Assembly: GCF_025024155.1 (NCBI RefSeq) | Contig: NW_026251714.1 | Coordinates: 62,001-126,000, forward strand | Direction: 5' to 3' | Length of the DNA: 64,000 nt | Origin: Gamsiella multidivaricata | Taxonomy: Eukaryota; Mortierellomycota; Mortierellomycetes; Mortierellales; Mortierellaceae | Shown: positions 20,673 to 35,185 of the stretch, in pieces | Numbering within the stretch: position 1 is the stretch's first letter | Layout of the letters: the number at the start of each line of letters is the position of its first letter | Notes under the pieces: model-generated | Databases searched by the model: none | The model's input: only the letters and a program-made list of their open reading frames with translations | Told to the model about the DNA's origin: nothing | Program-made: the position numbers and the translations under genes

Positions 20673-22850
20673 CTAAGCATGGGCGCCGGGGACGGTGTTG
20701 CGGAGGTTGACGAGATAATCGAGCTCGCGCTTGAGGTCCCTGCAGAACTCATCCATGTGCAGATCGTTGGCATCCTTTCCGAAGGGGTTCTCGATCTCCG
20801 TACCGATACCATCCATACCAAAGAGCGTGAAGGACACCAAGGCCATCAGGGGGATAGTGTGCCAGCCCAGGATCTCAAAGAACGTGAAGGGCAAGGCCAA
20901 GCAGTACAGGTAGACGACCTGACGCAGGTGGATACTGTAGGCCAACGGAATAGGCGTAAAGACAATCCGCTCCATGTTCGTAAAGATATCGGTCATGGTG
21001 TTGATGGATCCCAACAGGTTCCCGATCAAGGAGCTCTCGATCCTGCCCGCGCGGGACTCACCAATGATCCAGAGCGAGAGTGCATATGCGATCTCGAGTG
21101 GGAGCGACATCTGTCCTTCCTCGTTACCGGCACGGATATCCCAGGGCTCCTCATTGTATTGACGGTAACGATCTCCGAGAGCCTTATCCTGGATCTGGGT
21201 CTTGATCTCCACACGGTCGGTCGCAGCACAGGGTACGAAGCCCTCGGGGAGGAGGTACTCGAGATCAAAATAGCGAACGCCGAATTCTTGACGCAGGTGA
21301 TGCTTGACCGAGACCGCGAAGGCCAACAGTAACTTGATGATCAGGATCTTCTCATGGTCGTCTGCATGGTAGAACTCGGACAGTGTCGCGTTTGAGTTAA
21401 CTTTGGCGGGTTCACGAGGAGTGGTGCTCTTGGAGTTGCGGCTGAAAAGATGGGCACCGAGACTGGAAGATGCAGGTGGGTTAGGGGCGGGGGCGGGGGC
21501 GGGGGCGCTGTTGGCGGCTGGGGTAGCGGCCGTGAGAGAGACGGTGCTGGCCACGCCGTTGGTGACACCGTGAGGGTGAGGGGTCTCCTTCATGCCTACC
21601 CAGAGCATGCGTGAGAAGTTGCGGACCTGGACATCGAGAGCAGACCACAGCTTGCGGCCCTCCCAAAAACGGTCGTAGGCGGTGTTGGTGCGGAAGGCGA
21701 GAATCAAACCGACGACGACAGACAATGCAGGTGCTAGGGCGTATCGAAGGCATTCATGTTTTAGTCTGCGGAATCTCTTTTTGGGGGGAAGGGTATCCTC
21801 CATTGCACGTAAATAAATCCTATGCGTACACAAGACATGGAGGGAGATGGAACGAACGAAAAAGAAAGTTCTTTACCGATGACACTAGGGAAGACGAGCT
21901 GGAATGGCAAGAGACGCATGGTATTGATCGTCTGGATTATGGTGGAGAAAATGGTGATGATGAAGACGTCCGAGAGTACCGTGGGGATGACGGAGCCGCG
22001 GACGCGGAGGGTATCTACATTGCAATATTGATCAAGGGATAGAAGAAAATGTCAGTTACCATGGTTTTGGTACATGAGGAAGACCATATTTATAGCCTTC
22101 AATAGCATTTTAGAAACCAGGAACCAGTCAGGCACACGACTAAAAAAAAGCACACAATTGATAATATGATCCGCTCAAGGAGTTTTTTGTCCATTGTTCG
22201 TCTCCAAGCATTCAGCCTATGCTTTTCGTTGACTCTGCCATCGTCCATGGGGCATTTACAAATCATGCTCTCAACAGACCATGGTCGAGGCGTTACCGGG
22301 GTCCCTTCTGCTCAAATAACATAATGCATAACGCATAACGGGCTGTGTGTTTGTTTTTCGATCGAATCGAATAGAAAAAACTGTCGATGCAGCTAGAAAA
22401 AACGTTTAACCGTTCATATCCCGTTCTTTCCGTTCCGCTTGTCCTCACCGTTTTACTTATTCTCTCCATCGCTGCTGCCCCTCCTACGCTCCTTCATGTC
22501 CTCGCTTTCATATACCAAGGATATACTGTGAAGATGTAGATCCGAAAAAAAAAAAAAAAAAAGCAAAAAAAGTGAAAGAGGGAGCAATTGATATTGTAAA
22601 ATGGAGAAAATGACATGAACCCCGACTGCGTTCATGCCGAGATGCTGCCAGGAACAGGGGTTTGAAAGGATAAAGCCATTGTAGCCGGATCAAAAGATGG
22701 TGAAAGTGAATATACCGACGATCCTGTTTTTTTCTTCATAACAGATCAAAGATTGTCTGAGGGAGGGTAGGTCGATTTGAATCCTGTACCTGGATAGGTC
22801 CATCGAGTCCTTCGGTAGTACTCTGTCGGCCTCTTGAAGTAGGAGGTCAT
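20673..22850 (-). CDS. Bestrophin/UPF0187-like chloride-channel family protein
   Basis: Proposed exons 22850-22790, 22014-21877 and 21733-20673, 419 residues. The last intron (21734-21876) is a clear GT-AG. Seen: TLRVRGSVIPTVLSDVFII, then LLPFQLVFPSVI running across the splice into APALSVVVGLILAF and RTNTAYDRFWEGRKLW, the hallmark of fungal/bacterial bestrophin-like (YneE, UPF0187) proteins; later SIHLRQVVYLYCLALPF and GIGTEIENPFG near the C-terminus match the family's end. These are membrane proteins related to anion channels. The 5' end is uncertain. The exon at 22850 (MTSYFKRPTEYYRRTRW) is in the right phase and ends at GTACAG, but needs a 775-nt intron, long for this window. The alternative is a short first exon with ATG at 22075, 22087 or 22108 and a 45-nt intron (22015-22059). 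Confidence 0.8.
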
Positions 22851-24551
22851 CTTGGTTCGTCGGTCGAAGGGGGGCGGATGTGTGGTTGGTGGTGAAGAGA
22901 AAAGAGAAAAAAGAAAAAAGAGAAGAGAGTTGAAGAGGTGGTGAATATAATGCCTCAGTCGGATTGAGAGCGCTTTTCTCTGGCTTGGCTGAACCTGGAC
23001 AGCAGGAAGGGGATCCACAAGCCCTTTATCGAGGATGATGTCGCTCTCGTACTCCCCAGTCCGGTCCTATGAGAAAAGGGAGGAGGGTTTAAGCGTGGCA
23101 TGTAAACAAGTTTTTTTTTTTTTTACTTCCGTTCGGGGGACATTATTGTCCAACAATGGAAACAATGGACCAAAAGCGCCGAAAAAATAGGTCGGGTAAC
23201 TGAACAGCCGAAAGAGGGAAGCACAGAGAGCTCCTTTCGCATGACGCTATCCTTCATTTCCGACTTGTTCATTCATCAACCCCAATGGGAGGCTTTCTTT
23301 CGCACACCATGGCCATAAACACACAGTGCTATCTGTGAACTGCTGCTTCCGCCACCCTTTCCTCTTCGCGGATCGATACATCGTTCCATTGGATCATTGT
23401 CCACTTCTGTACTCCCTGGACGGCATTTGAGGAGCAAGGAGTGAAAAAATTAGCCCGGTCCAATAGTCCAGCTCCAGACTTGAGTCTTGAGAGCCCTATT
23501 TCTTTCACTCTCCCTTGGCAGAAGTTGCTAGACGGATGGATAAAATGGAAACCACCCCCTGCTGTACTCCTCTTCTCCGTCCTGGTAAAAAAGCCGGATG
23601 TAACCATGCCATGCATTCAAGAGCCAAAATCCGTCATCAGGGTGTGTGAATGCTCTCCTATCATGCGTTTTGCTTCGCCCCACATTGTGGAATTCCCAAC
23701 CATAGGCACTAATACGCGTCCACACTATATTCTCTGGTTGTTCTTATCATTATGCAAAAAAACTGGAAATGGCGCTACTGCCTAATTAGCGTATTGGACG
23801 ATGGCAGAAAAGAGATAGAAGGGATAGAAGGACGGCGGGGACGGTGTCCAACCTCCGAGAAAGTACAGGCGGGTAAAAAAAAAAGTCGTTCAAGAGAGTC
23901 TAAAGAAATACTGTTCACACCTCTCCTTTGCGCTTCATGTACAAACAGTATACACACACGAGCAAAAAACAACTAAATTTGCCGTTGTTGGACAGGGTAT
24001 ACAAAGACTATGCTTGCTCAGCCCTTCTATGGGGATGAGTCGCGCGAGTTTTTACAGCATCTAGCACGGGCTTTACTCGCCAATAGCGCTGACTTGTACG
24101 ATTATCTAAGACTCAAAGGACAGGGAAATATAATCCATTCTGTAGCTCAAACGCGTGCACCTTACGCTCCGCGATAACGTATGTGCCATTGATACCTTGT
24201 TCTCTCCCGCATCGCAGACGCGTTGTCCCGGTTTGAAGAGAGAGTCGGCACTATTTGGCGGCGGAGGGCGTTATTCTCCGTTATTGGCGATATTGCCAAC
24301 AGGAATACGTTAGTCCTATTCCTCTCCTCACGCTGTCCATGGGCCTTGCATCTGCTCAAGGCTCGTATAGAAAACAACAGAGAGGGCGCCACTTCGTCAA
24401 TCGACTGACCATCATTGTTTGCAACTGGCCAAGTACAGTTCGCTGTAATCCATTGCATTAGGTCAAGACGCATGGTGTTTTTTTTATTTACAATTTTGCT
24501 TCTGGTATTATTACGAACGCCGTCCGATAATCCTCCTCCAGGCACAGATTT
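22851..24551. other. Intergenic region, bestrophin-like to phosphoglucomutase
   Basis: 1.7 kb upstream of the bestrophin-like gene and downstream of PGM. Just before the proposed first exon there is a pyrimidine tract on the minus strand (about 22865-22940), fitting a leader. A T-tract lies at 23111-23124. Around 23000-23064 the minus frame reads TGEYESDIILDKGLVDPLPAV without a start; I cannot place it. Open frames at 23330-23785 on both strands show no domain. Confidence 0.4.
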
Positions 24552-27371
<2,820 letters not shown>

Positions 27372-27798
27372 TGTGGGATGAATGAGGTGGTTGTTTGTTG
27401 GGATGAGGGAAGGGAAGACTGGGTTGAATAGAGAGGAGAGGAGGTAAAAAGACCTTAAATACGCGCGCTCTTAATGCAAGCTGCGACATGGCTTGCTGAG
27501 GCAATCAAGTGAATTGGTGGGCCAGGAGGAACCCTTAAGGCCTAACCAACTTACATGGGCTGCATGTTCGCCTGTGTAATGATGGTAATGATGCCCAATG
27601 GGATGTCATTTGGGACCATCACTTTCTTTCTTCACCACGCAAATAGCTCCATAAGACTCTCCACTCGCCTCCCTCTCTTCCTCTTCTCTGCCTTCATTCC
27701 ATCCCCATAGACAAACACATCCACGAATACTAACTACATCCTCTCTACAATCCACCCACCCCTCGCTACCCCCGACATACACAGAAAAAACCTCCTCA
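27372..27798. other. Divergent promoter, phosphoglucomutase/GT61
   Basis: 427 bp between divergent starts. The PGM side carries the TATTTAAG element; the GT61 side is C/T/A-rich from 27640 onward and ends in CCTCCTCA before the ATG. Nothing coding is seen. Confidence 0.5.
27454..27461 (-). promoter_or_regulatory. TATA-like element of phosphoglucomutase
   Basis: CTTAAATA on the plus strand, TATTTAAG on the gene strand, about 85 bp upstream of the PGM ATG. Motif and spacing only. Confidence 0.3.
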
Positions 27799-30529
27799 AT
27801 GCCAACAAGGAGCAGCTCCCTGCCCATCTTCTCAATCCCCGGAGCCAACAATGCCGCATCCTCACGGGCCCTGTTCTTCATCCCACGGTCATATCTCTCC
27901 CCACGAATCTTTCTCTCCTGCATCCTCGCCACCTTCAGTCTCTCCTGGCTGCTACTCTACTCTTACTCACACTCGAGCTTCAGTTCCGCTCGAGACAGCG
28001 AGGAATGGATCTTGCTGGAGCAGCGCCTGAGCGTATCAGCCAGTAAGACGATGCAGCGGAGTAACTCGACCTTGACCTCGAGTTTCAGCTGCCACTCTCC
28101 TACTTCATCCTTACCATCCATACGAGGCCCAGGATTTAACCGGGAAACTATCTGTGTTCTCCAGAACCTATGCATCGATGCTGAACGAGGTGCGTGCAAT
28201 AAGCAACTGAACCGACAAAAAAAAAAAAGAAAGAAAGAAAGAAAGAAGGAAGTGAGTCCTTACTCAAAGAGAAAGAGTCCGTCTGCTTACACCTTTCTCT
28301 TTCTTTATTTCGATCTGTGGTAATGATTGGATCAGGCGCATGGATTCATACAGAAAAGAGTTCTGGAGAGTTTCCAAGGATTAATGTGGTCGCTGCTGAT
28401 CCAGGATCGGATGAGTACTATCGCCCAATGGTACTCGATCAGTTCCCGGTGTCGTCTTATCGTTTCGTGGACGAGACCATCTTTCTCTATGGGCGTGATC
28501 CGACCAATCGGCCGACCTGGACCTTGAACAACCTCATGCCTCTTCACAGGTATGATCTGGCGCTGGGAAGAGCTTCGATGTGTTGCTGATGACTATGGCC
28601 GCATCAGTATGGAGAAGAATGGGTGCCTGCCCAACAAGCTTGCGCTATGATCACATATCCGCTCATTTGTTCTTGTACAACAACGCTTTGTCAGTACATT
28701 CCATGTGTACCACATCATATGATTGTTGTCGCTTATCAATATGATTACCCTCTACTGTCTATAGTGTCATGTCCAGCTTCGAAGGCTCAAAATCATCATG
28801 GTTTATGCGCGTCTCTGGAGAGGGTTATGGCGATAATAAGCGGAGACAGCAATATCGGATTCTGGACCGAGAACAGGAGCTAGACACATACCTGCTGGCG
28901 CCTCATGGACACGAGATCGTCTTCAATTCACAAAAGGGGAAGCCGCTCGCCGCTCACCAGATTAGCGCACCCTCCAAATCCTTCCCGACTTGCTTCGCCA
29001 GGGCCGTCATTGGACTGCAATCCAGATGCACACGGCCCTTCTGCGAGAACTTGATCGGAGGAGGCGATCTAACAGAGGCATTGAGAACCAAGGTTCTGGA
29101 TGTGCTTTCACCATCGATGTTCCGGTTCGAGAAAGCGGATCCCAGTATTGTTCATGCACCATCTGCAGAAAACGTCGCGGTGGTATCCAATGATAACCTG
29201 GCAGTCGTGGAGGGAGAGTCTGCACCCAGGTCCAAAATCGAGGTGGCTCTACTTGGTCGCTATGGCAACACCAGCATTCCTAACGCCAATATGCTTGAGG
29301 TATCTCTGCTGGCCAGAGGCTTTGCTGTCAAGACCATCCATCTCGATTATCCCTCGGAGATCAGTTTGGCTCAGGCGGCACAGCTTTTCAGGAACGAGAC
29401 CATCCTTGTCGCTCCACAGGGCGATGCATTGGGCTACTCCACATTGATGGCACCTGGCACAGTTGTGGTATCGATTCTGCCACGCTTTACAAGGTCCAGC
29501 AAGATTTACACTGATCGCATGATGGCATTCGGAAAGCGGTTTTTCGCCTGGGATTGTCAGGATGAGACCTGTGTCCAGCCGGACCGAGACTTGGCGCATG
29601 AGTGCATCGAGGCGATACAGGACTCGTATAAGCAGGAGCAGGGTATTAGCGCGCAAGACTTTGAGGAGTTTGCGAATATGAGGCAGGATTTCCGACAGCG
29701 TTCCGAGGCCTGGAAGGCGATTGCGAACTGTTATACGAGAGATGTCAGTCGGAGGCTTAATGTCGAAGAGCTGACGACCCTGATTGAAGGGCTCGCCAAG
29801 GATTTCACATTTGGAATGGCTGGAAACGAAGGAAAGAAGTTGGGGGATGAGCCTATGTTAATGCGCCGTGCCGGTCCAGAGGATGATCTAATGGAGGGTG
29901 ATGTGGAAGAAGGAGAAGGAGAAGGAGAGGAAGAGGAAGATCCAGCCGCAGGCGGTGACAACACGGATGTGCTCGAGGATGACGGTCAGACAGAAGATCA
30001 AGAGGAAGGAGACGTCCGGATACAGGATGACCAGGAAGCACCTTTAGAGGAGAGTGAGACTTCTGAGGAAGGAGAAGAAGAAGAAGGAAGTGGGCAGGAT
30101 ATCAACATGCACGAGTACGATGAGCAGGAGGGCCCCGCGCCGGATGCAAAGGAGGAAGAGCATCATAAGGCGCCAAATACTCCTGCGACTCCCTCACCAT
30201 CAACCAAGTCAGATGAGCCATCGCCAGCACCGGCACCGAACACGCCAAAGACAAAGCCAGAATCATCATACTACGAAATGAAGTACCGGCGTGCGGAGCC
30301 GCTGTTCGGATTCGCAGAGTTTTGCAGGCGGGGTCGCTGCTGCGGGTCGGGCAAGATTTCCGGAGATGAGGCTAGCCATGCGGGAGGCAAGAGTCTCACG
30401 CCTTGTGGGCACAGCATGTCGAGGATTGTGTTCGGGGCCAAGGGCGCGTGGGGACTGACGGATAAGGTTGTGTCGGAACAGGAGGCCCAGAGTCTGGTGT
30501 GGGAGGTCGATCTGGGCCGCCGGTCGTAG
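27799..30529 (+). CDS. Glycosyltransferase family 61 (DUF563)-like type II membrane protein
   Basis: Three exons, 27799-28189, 28336-28549 and 28765-30529, GT-AG introns, 789 residues. Seen: a short cytosolic N-terminus, a single signal-anchor at about 38-57 (IFLSCILATFSLSWLLLYSY), a Ser-rich stem, then the catalytic-type domain with LYGRDPTNRPTWTLNNLMPL, MLEVSLLARGFAVKTIHL and the typical late block ILVAPQGDALGYSTLMAPGT, where family members usually have His-Gly-Ala-Gly-Leu-Thr-Asn. GT61 enzymes add xylose, arabinose or GlcNAc to glycans; the usual His-Gly pair reads Gln-Gly here, so activity or sugar cannot be assumed. After it come about 120 acidic Glu/Asp residues and a Cys-rich basic end (CRRGRCCGSG), both unusual. 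Golgi or ER location is inferred from topology. Confidence 0.8.
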
Positions 30530-31896
30530 GGGAGGGACATCGTCTTGTTACTCTTGTTTTGCTTCCCATAAACGCTCGTACCATTGCATTTGAGATGTTG
30601 ACGCTGGATATTGTGTGCTCATGGACGTTACGCTTGATTTGGTCATAATCGTCATTGACAAGCATCTCTCTGTTGTTGGTCTTTGTCTCTGTCAAGTCAA
30701 CATGAATCCGTGTGTATGTATCTATTAGGCTGGCATGGATAGGACACAGTTTTCATTTACCATGATATGTATATCGGCCCATGATAAGACGCCAAAATGG
30801 GATGCACGGACCACGGCCAATCGACGTCAGAGAACTTTACTGCTGAGGGAAGCCAGATGACGAACAGGATCGTGCTGCCTTCCCTTGCTTGGCCAGCACA
30901 ATTCCGGCGCCGACTCGAAGTATGCTGCTCACCTCTCCTTCGATGTTGTCCCCACGGAAGATAGATTTGTGTCCTAAAGAGAGTCATCCTTTCATGGCTC
31001 AAAATGTAATTGCCAGCAAGCGGCACGTCCATAAAGTCGCAATACCGAGGGACCACCTGGAGCGGATGTACATTTTCAAAAGGAGGGAATTTGCTTGTGT
31101 TCATTCTAAGCCGAGAAGAGCCTGTTGGTGTAGGGTCTGTGGATTACGTGTGCTGGTCGACTACGGTGTAACATGGACGCGGTACAACGAGTCCGCAAGG
31201 GCGACTGCAAGGACTGCAGGGCCCCCTACAAGGCCCCCTGCAAGGCTACCTGCGAGGTTACGCAGCCGCAAGGCACAGGACCCGCACCGGCGAATACGAG
31301 GGGGGCAGTACATCCAGACTCAAGGGATCCAATTGCGTGCTATGGCGGAGCTGGTGGAGGAGTCCATTTTTTCTTTGCTCTGCGGTCGGTTGGCCTGGTG
31401 CATCTTGTCGTCATCCAAGTATCTATTTTTTGGGCCGTGTTGAGTTCTGCGGGCAGGCGGACAATGGAGGTCAGGCAGCCTGGAAGTCAGATTGGCTGTA
31501 CCACGCGCAGGTCGCCCAAGTACTTACTCTACGTTCAAATATGCATATCCCCCTCCTCCCCCTTCTTCTTCTCCCTGCTACTTCTCATCATTCATCATCC
31601 TGCCCTCGCTCCATCCCCCCCCTCCTCCCCTTTTTGCCCATCCATCAAACCGCCTCTTTTCTTCCCTTTCCCTTTTCCGTTTTACCACCCAAGTGCAAGC
31701 GATAAAACATAGTATTATTATTATTATTATTTTGGCTGGGGTTTGACGGCTCTCACACGACAACAAAGAGAAAAGAAAACCCGAACGCACACTCAAGAAG
31801 ATATCGGGAAAACAACGGATTCGTTTTAAACCACTCTCCATAACAACAAGCATCACTAAACACCAAACAACCACCCACAGCAGCAGTAATAGCCAA
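30530..31896. other. Intergenic region, GT61 to GSK-3
   Basis: 1.37 kb. ATAAACG about 40 bp after the GT61 stop is a likely poly(A) signal. At 31195-31285 a degenerate repeat of GCAAGG/ACAAGGCCCCCT units gives chance Cys/Lys/Pro frames. From 31545 a C/T-rich leader and a TTATTA repeat (31714-31731) precede the GSK-3 start. No gene recognised. Confidence 0.45.
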
Positions 31897-34114
31897 ATGT
31901 CATCCCCCATCAATGGAATCAAGATTAGTGGTAAGAACGGGCAACGGACACGAAAACAAAAAAAAAAAAAAAAAGTGTTCACACTCTTCCCCTCGCGATG
32001 ACCATGGTACGGTTGATGAGTGCGGCAACATCGTGTTCGCAAGCGATTAACAACCCCGGTCCGTTGCTCTTTACTGCAATCTAGGCGAGTCAGATCCCAA
32101 CAAGATCATCACAGTGATGGCAAACGATGGCAAGACCGGAGAACCCTTTGAGCTGGCCTACAACAACTGTAAAGTTATCGGCAATGGTTCCTTCGGAGTC
32201 GTCTTCCAGGCCAAGTTGGTCCCTTCTGGCGAGGATGCCGCCATCAAAAAAGTGCTTCAGGATAAGCGGTTCAAGGTATTGCAAAGCTCTGCCGCGTCTC
32301 TTGCGGATAGCTCGGGTCTGGACGAAAGGGGACCTTTTCGTTGAGCATGAGAACGTAACGTTCTCTCCCTGACCTTTGGAGAAACAAAAAAAAAAGGCAG
32401 ATGGAAGCTGACCACATTGTGCGCGTTCTCTTTTTGCTTCCGGACAAAATAGAATCGTGAACTCCAAATCATGCGGTTGGTTTCCCACCCCAACATTGTC
32501 GAATTGAAGACCTTTTTCTACTCGAACGGAGACAAGGTAAGGCACTCAAATAGGCTGTCAAGAGACTGGGATTGCAATGTTTCTGCGAACAACGAACGTG
32601 GGAGTGAAAGGATATCTGTCAGCACATAGGACGCGTGTCATATGGTCGCCCTTGCTGTATAATGACATTCTTCACTCGGTCAATAGATCCGCACACCTTT
32701 GCTAACATCACGCTTGCTTCCGCTTTTCATTAGAAGGATGAAGTCTTCCTTAACTTGGTTCTGGAGTACATTCCCGAGACCGTGTACCGCGCCTCGCGTC
32801 ATTACTCGAAGATCAAGCAGACGATGCCCATGCTCCAGATCAAGCTGTATATGTATCAATTGTTCCGAAGCCTGGCGTACATCCATGCGCTCGGTATCTG
32901 CCATCGCGATATCAAGCCCCAGAACTTGTTGTTGAACCCTGTTACAGGAATCCTGAAACTCTGCGATTTTGGAAGGTACGGCGGGCGCATTATTTTTTTG
33001 CATCGAACTCGGGAACTCTATTCGTCTGTTTGCATGCAAGCAAGATGGCAGATGCGTTCTGAATAGGACCGACACAGCAAGACGACGATCTCCGAGGAGT
33101 GCGTTCTGTTATTCTATTATCTAATCTGCTTTGCTACTTTTCATTTGTGTTGTCTCTTACTTATAGTGCAAAGATCCTCGTCGCAGGAGAACCCAACGTG
33201 TCGTACATTTGCTCAAGATACTACCGTGCACCAGAACTGATCTTTGGTGCAACCAACTACACCACCAACATCGGTATGCGAGGATGGAAAAATATACATA
33301 CACACGTATACCATGTGGGATCGCCCCGGCGTTGAAAATTGCAGACATGACTTACGTTTGCCTGTAACACTTTTTTTTTTTTTTGCGTTCTGTCTTTTAG
33401 ATGTTTGGTCAACCGGATGTGTTATGGCGGAATTGATGCTCGGACAGCCCTTGTTCCCTGGAGAAAGCGGCATTGATCAGTTGGTGGAGATTATCAAAGT
33501 TCTGGGAACCCCAACCAGAGAACAAATCAAGACCATGAATCCCAACTACATGGAGCACAAGTTCCCGCAGATCAAGCCCCATCCTTTCAACAGGGTATGT
33601 ATGGCATGGCGACTGGATGCTTTAAGCGCCTTTTTTTTATTATGATTACCTATTATTACAGAAACTAACGACGCTTTGCCAATTGCTTGATGCTGATTGA
33701 TAGATCTTCCGCTCAAGGACGCCTCCAGAGGCATTGGATCTGATTTCGCATCTATTGGAATACACTCCCTCAAAACGGTTCACGCCTATTGAGGCCATGA
33801 TCCACCCATTCTTTGACGAACTCCGGAACCCAGAGACGAAATTGCCCAATGGCAAGGATCTGCCACCTCTGTTCAACTTTACCCCCCTTGGTAAGTGGCA
33901 AACTTTTAAATATGGCGTCGCGACATTGAATCGTTCATGTATTGACTGACACTCTGCTTCACTTTTCCTCCTGGATATAGAATTGTCGATCCGTCCAGAT
34001 TTGATCCCTATGCTGGTCCCATCTCATGCCGAAGCTGAGCTGAGCTCGCGTGGTATTGACATCCACAATTTTGTGCCAGTCCCTCCGAGTGCTACCCGGA
34101 TCTCACTGGACTAA
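31897..34114 (+). CDS. GSK3: Glycogen synthase kinase 3 (shaggy-type Ser/Thr kinase)
   Basis: Eight exons: 31897-31930, 32085-32275, 32453-32536, 32734-32975, 33167-33273, 33401-33594, 33704-33890, 33981-34114; every intron is GT-AG and all phases fit; 390 residues. Seen: ATP loop [10 protein letters not shown] at 43-52, catalytic Lys in [18 protein letters not shown] (Lys66), HRDIKPQN at 160-167, DFG at 181-183, and the GSK-3-specific activation loop [17 protein letters not shown] with the autophosphorylated Tyr at 197, then [19 protein letters not shown]-3 (yeast Rim11/Mck1, fission yeast Skp1) is a cytosolic/nuclear regulator of glycogen, stress, development and cell cycle. The short first exon is chosen because the join gives [19 protein letters not shown] in frame. 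The intron before exon 6 carries a T-tract. Confidence 0.97.
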
Positions 34115-34610
34115 AAGATAAAAAAAAGAAAAAAAAGAAAAAAAAAAGAAAGAACACGTTCCAGCAAGAGTAACGTAGTCGCGTCGCGTACGCGTCGTGT
34201 CCCACTTTCCTGGTTTCACGCCCTCTCTCTTGTACAAACTACCATACCTCTTTCTCCCAACTCTCCCTCTCCCTCTCTCACTCCCTACCTCTCTCTCTTC
34301 TTCCCTATTGCTTTTCACTTTCCTCCCGCCGCTATAGTGTATTTTGCAGCTGTAAACCCTTCCTTTTATTATTATTCTCGAGTTTTGTTCAAAATATCGC
34401 TGCTAAAAAATCAGTTTGCTAAACTTTGTATCGTGTAAATTGTATACGAGAGACTGGATCTAGAAGAGAGAAGCCAAGGAGGATGGGGGAGGAGCATAGT
34501 TCCTCTTGATCCTGGCATTTCAGGACCCTTTCGTTAGTGCTTAGGCAAGCATTGAAGGGGACGCCGAAGGGGACGCCAAAAGGAAGTGCAACGCAAATCC
34601 GTTTTATGAA

Positions 34611-34613
<3 letters not shown>

Positions 34614-34651
<38 letters not shown>
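34614..34651 (+). repeat. GA dinucleotide microsatellite
   Basis: About 19 GA units, downstream of GSK-3. Simple repeat. Confidence 0.95.
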
Positions 34652-34653
<2 letters not shown>

Positions 34654-34951
34654 GAGGAGGGGAAAGAGAAAGGAGGAGAGGATAGGACAAAGGAAGGAGC
34701 TAGGCCACGAAGAAAGGAAGGAAGAATGTAATGAGGATGGAAAGAATCCTTGAGCAGGTAGGCAGGAGAGTCCAAGGCCCTTTATTGATGGGCTTTAGAG
34801 CTGGTCATTGGAGAATACTGTTTTCACGAAGACTATGTAAGCGTGCATGCTTCTATTGCGTGATGGAAAACACCGCACGCTGTTAACATGAATTGTTTTG
34901 TGCACAACTGAGTCGAATTATAGAAAAGGCGAAGAGGACAACGTGGTAGAG

Positions 34952-34986
<35 letters not shown>

Positions 34987-35152
34987 CTTTGACGCGTCCC
35001 TTGCAGCAGCAGTAGCTGCAGCGGTAGCGGCAAGTATTATTCAGAACGAAGAACAACTTGCGCTCTCCTCCCTCCTCCTTCTTCTCCTCCTCCTCCCCTT
35101 ATATTCGTGCTAGACGACAAGTTCAGTGTACTCTCATTTTACGCGTCCACCC

Positions 35153-35185
<33 letters not shown>

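Noticed and set aside
23329..23785. Overlapping frames on both strands between bestrophin-like gene and PGM
   Set aside because: Neither strand shows a domain, splice partners or homopolymer-free coding bias.
31173..31712. Cys/Lys/Pro-rich plus-strand frame upstream of GSK-3
   Set aside because: Arises from a degenerate short repeat and a C/T-rich leader; no domain, no splice support.
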